DNA of 6,216 nucleotides from Clostridiales bacterium (GTDB lineage: Bacteria > Bacillota > Clostridia > Oscillospirales > Acutalibacteraceae), in assembly GCA_022791355.1 (NCBI GenBank), contig JAAVYX010000037.1, forward strand, positions 1 to 6,216, read 5' to 3'. The position numbers and the translations under genes were made by a program. Positions 1-5,426 of this stretch are shown piece after piece. The number at the start of each line of letters is the position of its first letter. The stretch's first letter is position 1. The notes beneath the pieces are model-generated. The model ran no database searches, was not told the origin of the DNA, and was given only the letters and a program-made list of their open reading frames with translations.

Positions 1-225
1 CCCCGCAAGGCTGCCCAGACGACCGGCCAGGGCGCTGATTACGTCCCCCGGCGCATCCATGACCACACTGATGATGCTGAGCTCCTTTTGCCGGTAGGGC
101 ACCCCCATACGGCCGACGATATAGTCCGCGCAGCCGTGGAGCAGGGCGTTGATGCGTTCGGTGGCTTCCTTGTTTTCCACAATGATGCCGACAAGGGCGA
201 TGCGGGTGTTTTCCGGCTGGGGCAT
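1..225 (-). CDS. TM1266-family [FeFe]-hydrogenase-associated putative regulator (N-terminal 75 codons, runs off window)
   Basis: Reading the minus strand from ATG at 225 gives an uninterrupted 75-residue frame to the window edge, starting MPQPENTRIALVGIIVENKE. The pattern fits the small TM1266 family (about 80-85 aa): a first beta strand (RIALVGIIVE), a helix ending in NALLH, then a Y-I-V-G-R-M-G-V-P stretch, an S-I-I-S-V-V-M-D strand, and the closing ISALAGRLGSLAG helix. Only the last few residues should be missing. The family has a ferredoxin-like/ACT-like fold and usually lies near [FeFe]-hydrogenase maturation genes; its molecular role is unproven. The start is supported by AAGGAG at 240-235, nine bases upstream. 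A terminator and leader RNA precede it on the same strand. Recognition is by residue pattern from memory, not by search; the next gene (hydF, hydE or hydG would be expected) lies outside the window. Confidence 0.82.
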   Translation of the reverse strand, partial: MPQPENTRIALVGIIVENKEATERINALLHGCADYIVGRMGVPYRQKELSIISVVMDAPGDVISALAGRLGSLAG

Positions 226-250
226 AACCTTTTACTCCTTTTTCAGGGCG

Positions 251-283
251 CAAAAAAGCCCTTTCCGCCAAGGCGGAAAGGGC
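251..283 (-). terminator. Intrinsic terminator in the leader of the TM1266-family gene
   Basis: A perfect 12-bp inverted repeat (258-269 with 272-283, two bases between) is followed on the minus strand by six T (257-252). It lies downstream of a minus-strand promoter and ends only about 25 nt before the ATG at 225. It therefore stops transcripts that would otherwise enter the gene. This fits either an attenuator or the end of a separate small RNA. In the plus direction the hairpin has no T run after it. Confidence 0.88.
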
Positions 284-439
284 GCGTAAACAGCCAAATG
301 AACCAAACGCCGCAGGGACGTTCGGCTGCTGTACGGCCTTCCCACGCGGGCGGCGGCCCTTGTGCGCTCAGGCTCAAACAGTTTAAGAATTTCTATCCGC
401 CTCCGCAGATGGGTTCTTTGGATTGGGACATTAAAATTG
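251..439 (-). ncRNA. Structured leader or small RNA of about 190 nt, family not identified
   Basis: The transcript expected from the promoter at 445-473 starts near 439 and ends at the terminator near 251. It is GC-rich and can form several helices. CGCCGC can pair with GCGGCG around a GGGA/UCCC hairpin. GAGGCGGA (403-396) can pair with UCCGCCUU (277-270), eight pairs with one G-U, which would disrupt the left arm of the terminator. AAAC/AGCC can also pair with GGCU/GUUU. This fits a terminator/antiterminator leader controlling the gene at 225. The size and long-helix shape would also fit a free-standing RNA such as 6S. I could not match it to the consensus of a known riboswitch, and the 6S idea is only a suggestion. 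Confidence 0.5.
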
Positions 440-444
440 TATTT

Positions 445-473
445 ATCATAGCAGATATACCGGCGAATTGCAA
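445..473 (-). promoter_or_regulatory. Sigma-A promoter for the leader RNA and TM1266-family gene
   Basis: On the minus strand TTGCAA (473-468) is separated by exactly 17 bases from TATGAT (450-445). Transcription should begin near 439, about 214 nt before the coding start. The -35 box lies only 13 bp from the end of the foldback element at 487-646, so whatever originally lay upstream of this promoter has been displaced. Confidence 0.75.
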
Positions 474-486
474 GCGGAAAAGACTA

Positions 487-646
487 GGGCGTGTCTTCAA
501 ACGGCGAAACGCCGAAAAAAGGTCTTTTTGTCCATGAACCGACGCTTGCAGCGTCCGAAATTCTGGAAAGGCGAGAGCCTTTTCATCCTTGCAATCACCT
601 GTTTCTGAACAAAAATCCGGCATTTCTTCGGTTCTAAGACACGCCC
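487..646. mobile_element. TA-flanked foldback (MITE-like) element, 160 bp
   Basis: The ends are GGGCGTGTCTT and its exact reverse complement, with 14 of the first 16 bases matching. Each end is flanked by TA (485-486 and 647-648), within the palindromic context CTAG. Similarity between the halves continues inward as an imperfect full-length inverted repeat centred on a hairpin with a GAGA loop (567-582). Local hairpins also occur at 502-514 and 541-555. There is no coding capacity. Short length, inverted ends and a TA target duplication are typical of non-autonomous elements mobilised by an IS5/IS427-like or IS630-like transposase; which one is inference. The element at 4970-5179 has closely related ends. 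Confidence 0.78.
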
Positions 647-708
647 TAGCGTATACCGATAAAATGGCGTCGCCAAATGCCGCTTTACCAAATCCTGCGT
701 CCCGAGCA

Positions 709-740
709 GCGGCCGTTTCGGGCCATCGCCCGAAAACCGC
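709..740 (-). terminator. Hairpin directly after the hydrolase gene, possible transcript end
   Basis: TTTCGGGC (716-723) pairs with GCCCGAAA (728-735) around CATC. An outer GCGG/CCGC helix (709-712 with 737-740) is separated by a small internal loop. The hairpin touches the stop codon of the minus-strand gene at 741. No T run follows it on the minus strand, so it is at best a weak or factor-assisted terminator. The rest of 650-708 holds only a short GGCGTCGCC palindrome and no gene that I can see. Confidence 0.35.
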
Positions 741-1556
741 TTACAGCTTTTCGATGAATGCTTCGATGAAATGATTGATTACGTCCGGCTGGTCGGTATT
801 GGAATTGTGCCCGGCTCCTTTGATCCACTTGATCGGTATGCCGCTTTTTCTATGCCACGCCTTATTATATCTGATACAAGAGCCGGCGCGGTCTTTCTCA
901 CCGCAAATCAGCAAGGCCGGACAGGTTATTTTATAGGGAAGGGCAGCCTCCATTGCTTCTGCCAGCATCCGAAATCCATGTCCGGATATTTTTGCGTATC
1001 TTTCCTGATCGCCGTCATAGACCGTCATCATCTTGTACATTAAATTCCTTCCATATTCGGAGGCGGCAACGCCCTTTGTTCCGGATTTGAGAAGCGATTT
1101 CCAAGGATAGCGGCGATATACCGGCTCCATCCTTTTCAAAAGCCAGATTTCGAGGGCGGTCACATATTCTCTTTGGAGCGGCGCTGAATCTATGGAAATA
1201 AAGCCCTTGCATTTAGTTGGGAATAACTGTAGGTATGCCTGTCCCACATAACCGCCCATGGACTGGCCGATTATAACGGGATTTTGCATATTTTCACGCT
1301 GGAAAATCTCATCCAGCCATCCGGCCTTGTCGGTTAAACGAAAGGTAAGGTCAAAGGGCCAGGAGGCGGCGTGCCCCGGCGCGTCCCACACAAAAACAGG
1401 ATACTTGCCTTCAAAAAATGCAACCTGCTTGTCAAATAATCTATGATCGGCGGTCAGTCCCGGCAGAAAGACAAGGGGCGGCTTTGCTTTGTTTTGGTTA
1501 TGATTGACCCAGTAATGAATCGCGCCGCATGACGTTTGATAGGTTTTTTCTATCAT
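741..1556 (-). CDS. Alpha/beta hydrolase, substrate unknown
   Basis: The 271-residue protein has a complete alpha/beta-hydrolase layout. An oxyanion-hole strand LVFLPGL (28-34) is followed by VWDAPGHAAS (57-66) and the nucleophile elbow GQSMGG with Ser99. A cap region with several aromatic residues follows (about 125-205), then LLICGEKD with Asp222 and GAGH with His250. These form the expected Ser-Asp-His triad. No signal peptide or membrane span is visible, so it should be a cytosolic esterase, lipase-like or C-C hydrolase enzyme. The family is too broad for a substrate to be named. ATG at 1556 is chosen over an upstream ATG at 1709 because GGGGAG (1572-1567) lies ten bases before it and a good promoter lies at 1591-1619. 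The extra 51 residues would be rich in Arg and Pro, and unlike the family. The gene stands alone, divergent from the ribosomal operon. Confidence 0.9.
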   Translation of the reverse strand: MIEKTYQTSCGAIHYWVNHNQNKAKPPLVFLPGLTADHRLFDKQVAFFEGKYPVFVWDAPGHAASWPFDLTFRLTDKAGWLDEIFQRENMQNPVIIGQSMGGYVGQAYLQLFPTKCKGFISIDSAPLQREYVTALEIWLLKRMEPVYRRYPWKSLLKSGTKGVAASEYGRNLMYKMMTVYDGDQERYAKISGHGFRMLAEAMEAALPYKITCPALLICGEKDRAGSCIRYNKAWHRKSGIPIKWIKGAGHNSNTDQPDVINHFIEAFIEKL

Positions 1557-1590
1557 AAGGGCATATCTCCCCACACAATTTATCACTCTG

Positions 1591-1619
1591 ATAATAGCAT
1601 AGAAACGGTCCCTCCTCAA
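1591..1619 (-). promoter_or_regulatory. Promoter of the alpha/beta hydrolase gene
   Basis: On the minus strand TTGAGG (1619-1614) and TATTAT (1596-1591) are 17 bases apart. The start of transcription would be near 1584, giving a leader of about 28 nt with the GGGGAG ribosome binding site. This placement supports translation from the ATG at 1556 and excludes the longer frame from 1709, which lies upstream of the promoter. Confidence 0.65.
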
Positions 1620-1690
1620 CCGGCTTTCGTGAAATGGACGGTTTTTACCAGTAATGCGCAATCTGGGAAAAAGGGGGGGAGGCGCAGATT

Positions 1691-1714
1691 TGGTATCAAG
1701 ATATACCATATAAT
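1691..1714 (+). promoter_or_regulatory. Consensus -10 box adjoining a TGGTAT/ATACCA dyad
   Basis: TGGTAT (1691-1696) and ATACCA (1703-1708) form a six-base dyad with a six-base gap, immediately followed by a perfect TATAAT (1709-1714). No convincing -35 box lies 16-18 bases upstream. This could be an activator-dependent promoter with an operator in its spacer, reading towards rpmG, or an AT-rich coincidence. Confidence 0.3.
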
Positions 1715-1729
1715 AGGGCTTTATCTACT

Positions 1730-1782
1730 ATAAAGCTTTAAATACGCTCTTGGCCCAGGGCTTGTCTGCCGCTGGGAGGAGA
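1730..1782 (+). repeat. Tandem repeat, copy 1
   Basis: This 53-bp unit begins ATAAAGCTTTAAATACG and ends CTGGGAGGAGA. It matches copy 2 at 1798 except for one extra T and one G/A change (TTGGCC versus TTGACC). Each unit contains a hairpin: CCCAGGGC, a six-base loop, then GCC-G-CTGGG. Confidence 0.93.
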
Positions 1783-1797
1783 AAGTGCTTTCTATCC

Positions 1798-1849
1798 ATA
1801 AAGCTTAAATACGCTCTTGACCCAGGGCTTGTCTGCCGCTGGGAGGAGA
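1798..1849 (+). repeat. Tandem repeat, copy 2
   Basis: This second, 52-bp unit starts 68 bp after the first. It keeps the -35-like TTGACC (1817-1822), but GC-rich sequence with no -10 box follows at the proper distance. It is therefore not itself an obvious promoter. Confidence 0.93.
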
Positions 1850-1865
1850 CAAGCGGCTTGTGCCG

Positions 1866-1892
1866 ATAAAACTTTCATTTAACTCTTGACCC
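1866..1892 (+). repeat. Degenerate third copy overlapping the operon promoter
   Basis: The stretch begins ATAAAACTTT, 68 bp after the start of copy 2, and ends with CTCTTGACCC (1883-1892), identical to 1814-1823 in copy 2. Beyond that it diverges into the real -10 region. The phase match suggests shared descent with the two better copies, although the similarity is limited. Confidence 0.5.
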
Positions 1893-1914
1893 GCGTGGGG
1901 GATTATGGTATAAC
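1886..1914 (+). promoter_or_regulatory. Promoter of the rpmG-secE-nusG operon
   Basis: TTGACC (1886-1891) and TATAAC (1909-1914) are separated by 17 bases. Transcription should start near 1921, giving a leader of about 205 nt before rpmG. No other plus-strand promoter of this quality is seen before rplJ, so rplK-rplA may also be served by it. Confidence 0.78.
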
Positions 1915-1920
1915 TATATT

Positions 1921-2125
1921 ACCTCTACAAGGGTCTTTTTTTTTGCACGTCTATTTTTAGACGCAAAAAGTACAGGCCCGTTCATGCGCCTAGGCCGGCG
2001 GAAAACCGGTGTACGGGCGGCCGGCTGCTTTCCAGCCTTTCCGGCGGCCTGACCGGCGGGAAGCCACTTGGTCCCAGGGCAGATTGAGGGAGGCTAAAAA
2101 ATTCCGTAAAACGGGAGGTGCCGTT
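1921..2125 (+). promoter_or_regulatory. Long structured 5' leader of rpmG
   Basis: The leader opens with a hairpin (1940-1969: TTTTTG, bulge, CGTCT, six-base loop, AGACG, CAAAAA). GCCCGT/ACGGGC and nested CCGG/CCGG helices follow, then a GGCCG/CGGCC helix. The ribosome binding site is GGGAGG at 2113-2118. I do not recognise a known riboswitch or ribosomal-protein leader in it. There is no terminator hairpin with a following T run, so no attenuator is apparent. Confidence 0.45.
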
Positions 2126-2275
2126 ATGAGAGTCAAAATTACCCTAGCTTGCACGGAGTGCAAACAGCGCAACTACGATACCATGAAAAACAAGAAGAAC
2201 GACCCCGACAGGCTGGAAATGAACAAGTATTGCAGATTCTGCAAGAAGCACACGCTCCACAAAGAGACCAAGTAG
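2126..2275 (+). CDS. rpmG: 50S ribosomal protein L33, zinc-binding type
   Basis: This 49-residue protein begins MRVKITLACTECKQRNYDT and matches the usual L33 length. It keeps both zinc-ribbon knuckles, Cys9-x2-Cys12 and Cys36-x2-Cys39, so it is the zinc-requiring (C+) form. Some bacteria hold a second, cysteine-free L33 for zinc starvation; none is visible here. L33 is a small protein of the 50S subunit near the tRNA exit site. The start follows GGGAGG at 2113-2118 by seven bases, and translation from further upstream gives an unlikely Arg/Pro-rich extension. Its TAG stop overlaps the AGGAGG ribosome binding site of secE, so translation of the two is probably linked. First-gene position before secE and nusG is the common Firmicutes order. 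Confidence 0.96.
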   Translation: MRVKITLACTECKQRNYDTMKNKKNDPDRLEMNKYCRFCKKHTLHKETK

Positions 2276-2288
2276 GAGGCAGTAAAAA

Positions 2289-2978
2289 ATGAAAGCAATG
2301 AATATGGCCTGCCGCGTTCTGACAGCGGTCTTCGGCGTGGGCGCTCTGGTGCTGTTCTTTTTGAACTTTGTCCAGATCACCGCCGGCGGAGAGCTTGTCG
2401 ATCTCACGGGTTCTCAGCTGGCCTTCGGCGGCTCGGTCGCTACGGCGGCCGGAACCGTCAAGCTGGCGAAATCGGCCCATCTGCTCTTCTGCTTCATCCT
2501 GACCGCCTTTGCGGCCGTCATGTCTCTGCTGGGCTTCAAGTTCAAGAACAGCAGAATTGCAGCCCCGGTTTTCGGACTGGGCGCCGGCATTTATATGCTG
2601 GTCATCAGCCTGTCCAGCGTGGGCCAGTTTGTGGACTACCGGCCGATTGCCGGCGTGTCCCATCTTTCCTATTTCCTGAACATTTACCTCTGTATGGGCG
2701 CTCTGCTGCTCTGCGCTGCGGCCGGCTTCGCCGCCCTCCTGATTGCCGATCACATTTCGGTGCTGGAATCCCGCGGCGCCAAGAAGACCATTCCCCAGCG
2801 GGTCAAGCAGTTTTTCCGCGAGTATAAGAGCGAGATCAAGAAGATCGTCTGGCCCGGCCCCCGGTCGGTTGTCAAGAACACCCTGATCGTTCTGGTCATG
2901 TGCTTGATCGTGGGCGCGTTCATCTGGCTGCTGGATTTGGGTCTGGGCAAGCTGCTGGAGGTTATCCTGAAAATCTAA
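2289..2978 (+). CDS. secE: Preprotein translocase subunit SecE with an extra four-span N-terminal membrane domain
   Basis: Residues about 165-229 are a normal SecE: a basic, amphipathic cytoplasmic helix (QRVKQFFREYKSEIKKIVWP), then GPRSVVKNT and one membrane span (198-217). SecE clamps SecY in the protein-export channel. Ahead of it lie about 160 residues with four hydrophobic spans at roughly 7-30, 62-83, 89-110 and 127-153. Positive residues (KFKNSR at 84-89) and the cytoplasmic SecE helix fit an N-in topology. Firmicutes SecE is usually 60-75 aa with one span and E. coli SecE has three spans, so 229 aa with five is unusual. The frame is continuous, with no internal start or ribosome binding site near the junction. 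AGGAGG at 2274-2279 supports the ATG at 2289. Identity of the C-terminal domain is secure; the role of the N-terminal one is unknown. Confidence 0.93.
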   Translation: MKAMNMACRVLTAVFGVGALVLFFLNFVQITAGGELVDLTGSQLAFGGSVATAAGTVKLAKSAHLLFCFILTAFAAVMSLLGFKFKNSRIAAPVFGLGAGIYMLVISLSSVGQFVDYRPIAGVSHLSYFLNIYLCMGALLLCAAAGFAALLIADHISVLESRGAKKTIPQRVKQFFREYKSEIKKIVWPGPRSVVKNTLIVLVMCLIVGAFIWLLDLGLGKLLEVILKI

Positions 2979-3038
2979 GGCTGCGACAGCGCTATCCTGA
3001 TTATTGCCGCGCGTGAAGCCGTGGTGGGAGGTTCGATC

Positions 3039-3557
3039 ATGTCAGACGCTAAATGGTATGTGGTCCATACCTATTCCGGATATGAAAACAAGGTTGCCAC
3101 CGACTTGGAAAAGATGGTGGAAAACCGGAAACTTCAGGATTTGATCATGGACGTCAAGGTCCCCACCGAAACGGTTGTGGAGATTAAGGATAACAAGAAG
3201 CGGGAAGTCGAACGTAAGATTTTTCCCGGCTATGTCCTCATTAAAATGATCGTCACCGACGACAGCTGGTATGTAGTCCGCAATACGCGGGGCGTCACCG
3301 GCTTTGTGGGTCCGGCCTCCAAGCCGGTTCCCCTCACCGACGAGGAGGTGGCCGCCCTGGGCGTGGAAAAGCGCACGGTGGAGGTCAACTACGCGGTGGG
3401 AGACAACGTCAAGATTGTGGACGGTCCTCTGGAGGGCTTTATGGGCCTGGTGGAGGAACTGGATGTGGACAAGAACCACGTCCGAGTCAGAATTTCCATG
3501 TTCGGTCGGGAAACCCCGGTGGAACTGGAGCTGGATCAGGTGGAACTGGTCGGCTAA
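3039..3557 (+). CDS. nusG: Transcription termination/antitermination protein NusG
   Basis: The 172-residue protein has the standard two-domain layout. The NGN domain that binds RNA polymerase covers about 4-105, with KWYVVHTYSGYENKVA near the start, IFPGYVLIKM at 61-70, and WYVVRNTRGVTGFVG at 77-91. The KOW domain occupies 117-172 (VGDNVKIVDGPLEGFMG...). NusG affects pausing, termination and transcription-translation coupling. An in-frame GTG at 3021 would add six residues, but GGGAGG at 3026-3031 lies inside that extension. ATG at 3039, seven bases after it, is therefore chosen. The gene follows secE by 60 nt, the near-universal secE-nusG pairing. Nothing is missing from the expected length. 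Confidence 0.97.
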   Translation: MSDAKWYVVHTYSGYENKVATDLEKMVENRKLQDLIMDVKVPTETVVEIKDNKKREVERKIFPGYVLIKMIVTDDSWYVVRNTRGVTGFVGPASKPVPLTDEEVAALGVEKRTVEVNYAVGDNVKIVDGPLEGFMGLVEELDVDKNHVRVRISMFGRETPVELELDQVELVG

Positions 3558-3700
3558 AAGAAACTCTTTATATCCGTTTTTGTTTGGGCGCGGCGTCTGA
3601 ACAAAAAACCACGTGTTACCTGTTAATACGCGGCAAGTCCGCTTATTAAGCGGCCGAGGATGAAAGTCATATTCTAAGGCCGTTGGCGCATACGCGCCGC
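3558..3700 (+). other. nusG-rplK intergenic, upstream part
   Basis: The 234 bases between nusG and rplK hold no gene. This part contains a hairpin CCGCTT-ATT-AAGCGG (3639-3653) and another, GGCGC-ATAC-GCGCC (3685-3698). An AT-rich dyad also occurs, GTTTTTGTT with AACAAAAAAC, about 3577-3609. None is followed by a T run, so no clear terminator separates nusG from rplK. I find no convincing promoter either; TATTCT at 3670-3675 lacks a good -35 box. Read-through from the rpmG promoter is likely, but this is inference. Confidence 0.5.
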
Positions 3701-3772
3701 AGTGGGAGGGACGGCGCAGCCGTTCTGCCAGGCGAATGGGAGCATTCGATGTTCATCATTCCCAACACCACG
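3701..3772 (+). promoter_or_regulatory. Candidate L1-binding leader of rplK
   Basis: GUGG-GA-GG (3702-3709) can pair with CC-CAACA-CCAC (3761-3771), enclosing two hairpins: ACGGC-GCA-GCCGU (3711-3723) and CGAAUG-GGAG-CAUUCG (3733-3748). The 5' side matches the L1 site in 23S rRNA, where GGUGG-GA-GG pairs across an asymmetric loop with CC...CCACC. The 3' loop sequence fits less well than in the copy before rplA. E. coli L1 represses from the equivalent position. The match is structural and made by eye. Confidence 0.45.
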
Positions 3773-3791
3773 AATTTTGGAGGTGCAAACA

Positions 3792-4217
3792 ATGGCTCAG
3801 AAAGTAACGGGCTATATCAAACTGCAAATTCCCGCGGGTAAGGCCACTCCGGCGCCGCCCGTAGGTCCCGCGCTCGGCCAGCACGGCGTCAACATCATGG
3901 CGTTTACCAAGGAATTCAACGAGCGCACCAAGAACGACGCGGGGCTCATTATCCCCGTCATCATCACCGTGTACGCCGACCGCTCCTTTACCTTTATCAC
4001 CAAGACCCCGCCTGCCGCCGTGCTGATTAAAAAGGCCTGCGGTATTGACAAGGCCTCTGGCGTGCCCAATAAGGATAAGGTCGCCAAGATCACCGGTGAG
4101 CAGATCAAGAAGATCGCCGAGCAGAAGATGCCCGACCTCAACGCCGCCTCCCTGGAAACCGCTATGAGCATGATAGCGGGCACCGCGCGGAGCATGGGCG
4201 TAGAGGTTGTCGATTAA
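3792..4217 (+). CDS. rplK: 50S ribosomal protein L11
   Basis: At 141 residues this has the standard L11 length. The N-terminal domain includes the proline-rich segment PAGKATPAPPVGPALGQHG (14-32), which contacts thiostrepton-class antibiotics and the factor-binding centre. The C-terminal RNA-binding domain (about 76-141) binds the GTPase-associated region of 23S rRNA. L11 forms the stalk base together with L10-L12, encoded just downstream. ATG at 3792 follows GGAGG (3779-3783) by eight bases; upstream in-frame codons from 3702 encode the leader RNA and are not part of the protein. It is followed 57 nt later by rplA. The N-terminal Ala and Lys residues usually methylated by PrmA are present (AQK). 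Confidence 0.98.
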   Translation: MAQKVTGYIKLQIPAGKATPAPPVGPALGQHGVNIMAFTKEFNERTKNDAGLIIPVIITVYADRSFTFITKTPPAAVLIKKACGIDKASGVPNKDKVAKITGEQIKKIAEQKMPDLNAASLETAMSMIAGTARSMGVEVVD

Positions 4218-4223
4218 TGCTCC

Positions 4224-4256
4224 CGGGTGGGAGGAACATTCCGATAAAACCACTCG
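4224..4256 (+). promoter_or_regulatory. L1 operator (23S rRNA mimic) before rplA
   Basis: CGGGUGG (4224-4230) pairs with CCACUCG (4250-4256), seven pairs with one G-U. An asymmetric internal loop of GA (4231-4232) opposite GAUAAAA (4243-4249) follows, capped by a GGA/UCC hairpin. The L1 stalk of E. coli 23S rRNA has GGUGG-GA-GG...CC-UUGAAAUA-CCACC, so both the shape and the loop sequence agree. L1 is known to repress its own mRNA through such a mimic. Here it would act just ahead of the rplA ribosome binding site at 4261-4265. Binding itself is inferred. Confidence 0.72.
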
Positions 4257-4274
4257 ATTTGGAGGTACACGAAT

Positions 4275-4969
<695 letters not shown>

Positions 4970-4970
<1 letters not shown>

Positions 4971-5179
4971 AGTGTGTCTTGGGACTAAAGAAATGATGGG
5001 ATTTTGTCTAGAAAAGAGAGATTTAAAGGAAAAAACCGCAAGAAATGCTATACGCGCGGCGTACATTTTGCGAGGCCCTCGATGGGCCGAGCGAAAATCT
5101 TGCATTTCGAGGATTTTTGACGTATAAATCTCCTTTTATGGACGAAATTCACATCGTTTCGGCGCCCCAAGAAACACTC
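4970..5179. mobile_element. TA-flanked foldback (MITE-like) element, 210 bp, inserted at the rplA stop codon
   Basis: The left end GAGTGTGTCTTGGG and the inverted right end GAGTGTTTCTTGGG agree at 13 of 14 bases and are flanked by TA (4968-4969 and 5180-5181). Inverted similarity continues along the whole element, for example AAAAGAGAGATTTA with TAAATCTCCTTTT and AGAAATGC with GCATTTCG. It ends at a central GGCCC-TCGAT-GGGCC hairpin (5074-5088), so a transcript would fold into one long stem. It has no coding capacity. The ends share the pattern GRGYGTGTCTT with the element at 487-646, pointing to the same or a related transposase, not present here. It separates rplK-rplA from the rplJ promoter. 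Confidence 0.85.
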
Positions 5180-5199
5180 TAAGTCCGCCGAGATTTTTC

Positions 5200-5228
5200 T
5201 TGACAGACCGGATAGCTTGTGCTATTAT
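5200..5228 (+). promoter_or_regulatory. Promoter of the rplJ-rplL operon
   Basis: A perfect TTGACA (5200-5205) and TATTAT (5223-5228) are 17 bases apart; an alternative TATAAT overlaps at a longer spacing. Transcription should start near 5235. The promoter begins 20 bp after the right end of the foldback element, which leaves the core promoter intact but replaces all upstream sequence. Confidence 0.88.
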
Positions 5229-5245
5229 AATTTCGTTGTTCTGAT

Positions 5246-5310
5246 CCAAAGACAGCAGGTATGCGTCCGATAGGCGCGTCTAACTGGTTGCCAGCCTGCC
5301 GAGGAGAGGG
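5246..5310 (+). ncRNA. Ribosomal protein L10 leader
   Basis: The run CCAAAGACAGCAGG (5246-5259) and the later CCTGCCGAGGAG (5295-5306) are hallmarks of the L10 leader. GCAGG pairs with CCTGC, closing the structure bound by the L10-(L12)4 complex. It lies between a strong promoter and an intrinsic terminator ahead of rplJ. In B. subtilis the corresponding leader is known to control rplJL by transcription termination. Confidence 0.85.
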
Positions 5311-5352
5311 AAGAAAAGCCTGCGTCCCGTTTTGGGATATTTGTGTTTTTTC

Positions 5353-5386
5353 ATGCCTATCCTCTGTCTTGGGGATAGGCATTTTT
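5353..5386 (+). terminator. Attenuator terminator of the rplJ leader
   Basis: ATGCCTATCC (5353-5362) pairs with GGATAGGCAT (5373-5382), ten base pairs, followed by TTTTTATT. It lies inside the leader, about 40 nt before rplJ, so it acts as an attenuator and not as an operon end. Part of its left arm, its loop and the base of its right arm (5361-5373) are complementary to 5246-5259 in the L10 leader. This gives an alternative antiterminator pairing. Confidence 0.9.
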
Positions 5387-5426
5387 ATTGCGCGGCTGCT
5401 TGCCGCATGCGGGAGGTGAAATAGAT

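Noticed and set aside
88..537. A 149-codon plus-strand open frame
   Set aside because: It crosses the TM1266-family gene on the other strand, the terminator, the leader RNA and the end of a foldback element. The product resembles no protein and it has no ribosome binding site.
1557..1709. A 51-residue N-terminal extension of the hydrolase from ATG at 1709
   Set aside because: The extension lies upstream of the likely promoter (1591-1619), is Arg/Pro-rich and unlike the family. A good ribosome binding site precedes the ATG at 1556.
2139..2753. A 204-codon minus-strand frame opposite rpmG and secE
   Set aside because: It is a shadow of secE, with a His/Gln/Gly-rich product, no start signals and no recognisable domain.
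3023..3031. GGTGGGAGG before nusG as a third L1-binding site
   Set aside because: No matching CCAC arm with an A-rich loop follows. The sequence is simply the nusG ribosome binding site. It also shows that the GTGGGAGG motif alone is not enough to call an L1 operator.
5388..5426. A longer rplJ starting at TTG 5388
   Set aside because: The extra 13 codons overlap the attenuator's tail and the ribosome binding site itself, and L10 proteins do not carry such an extension.
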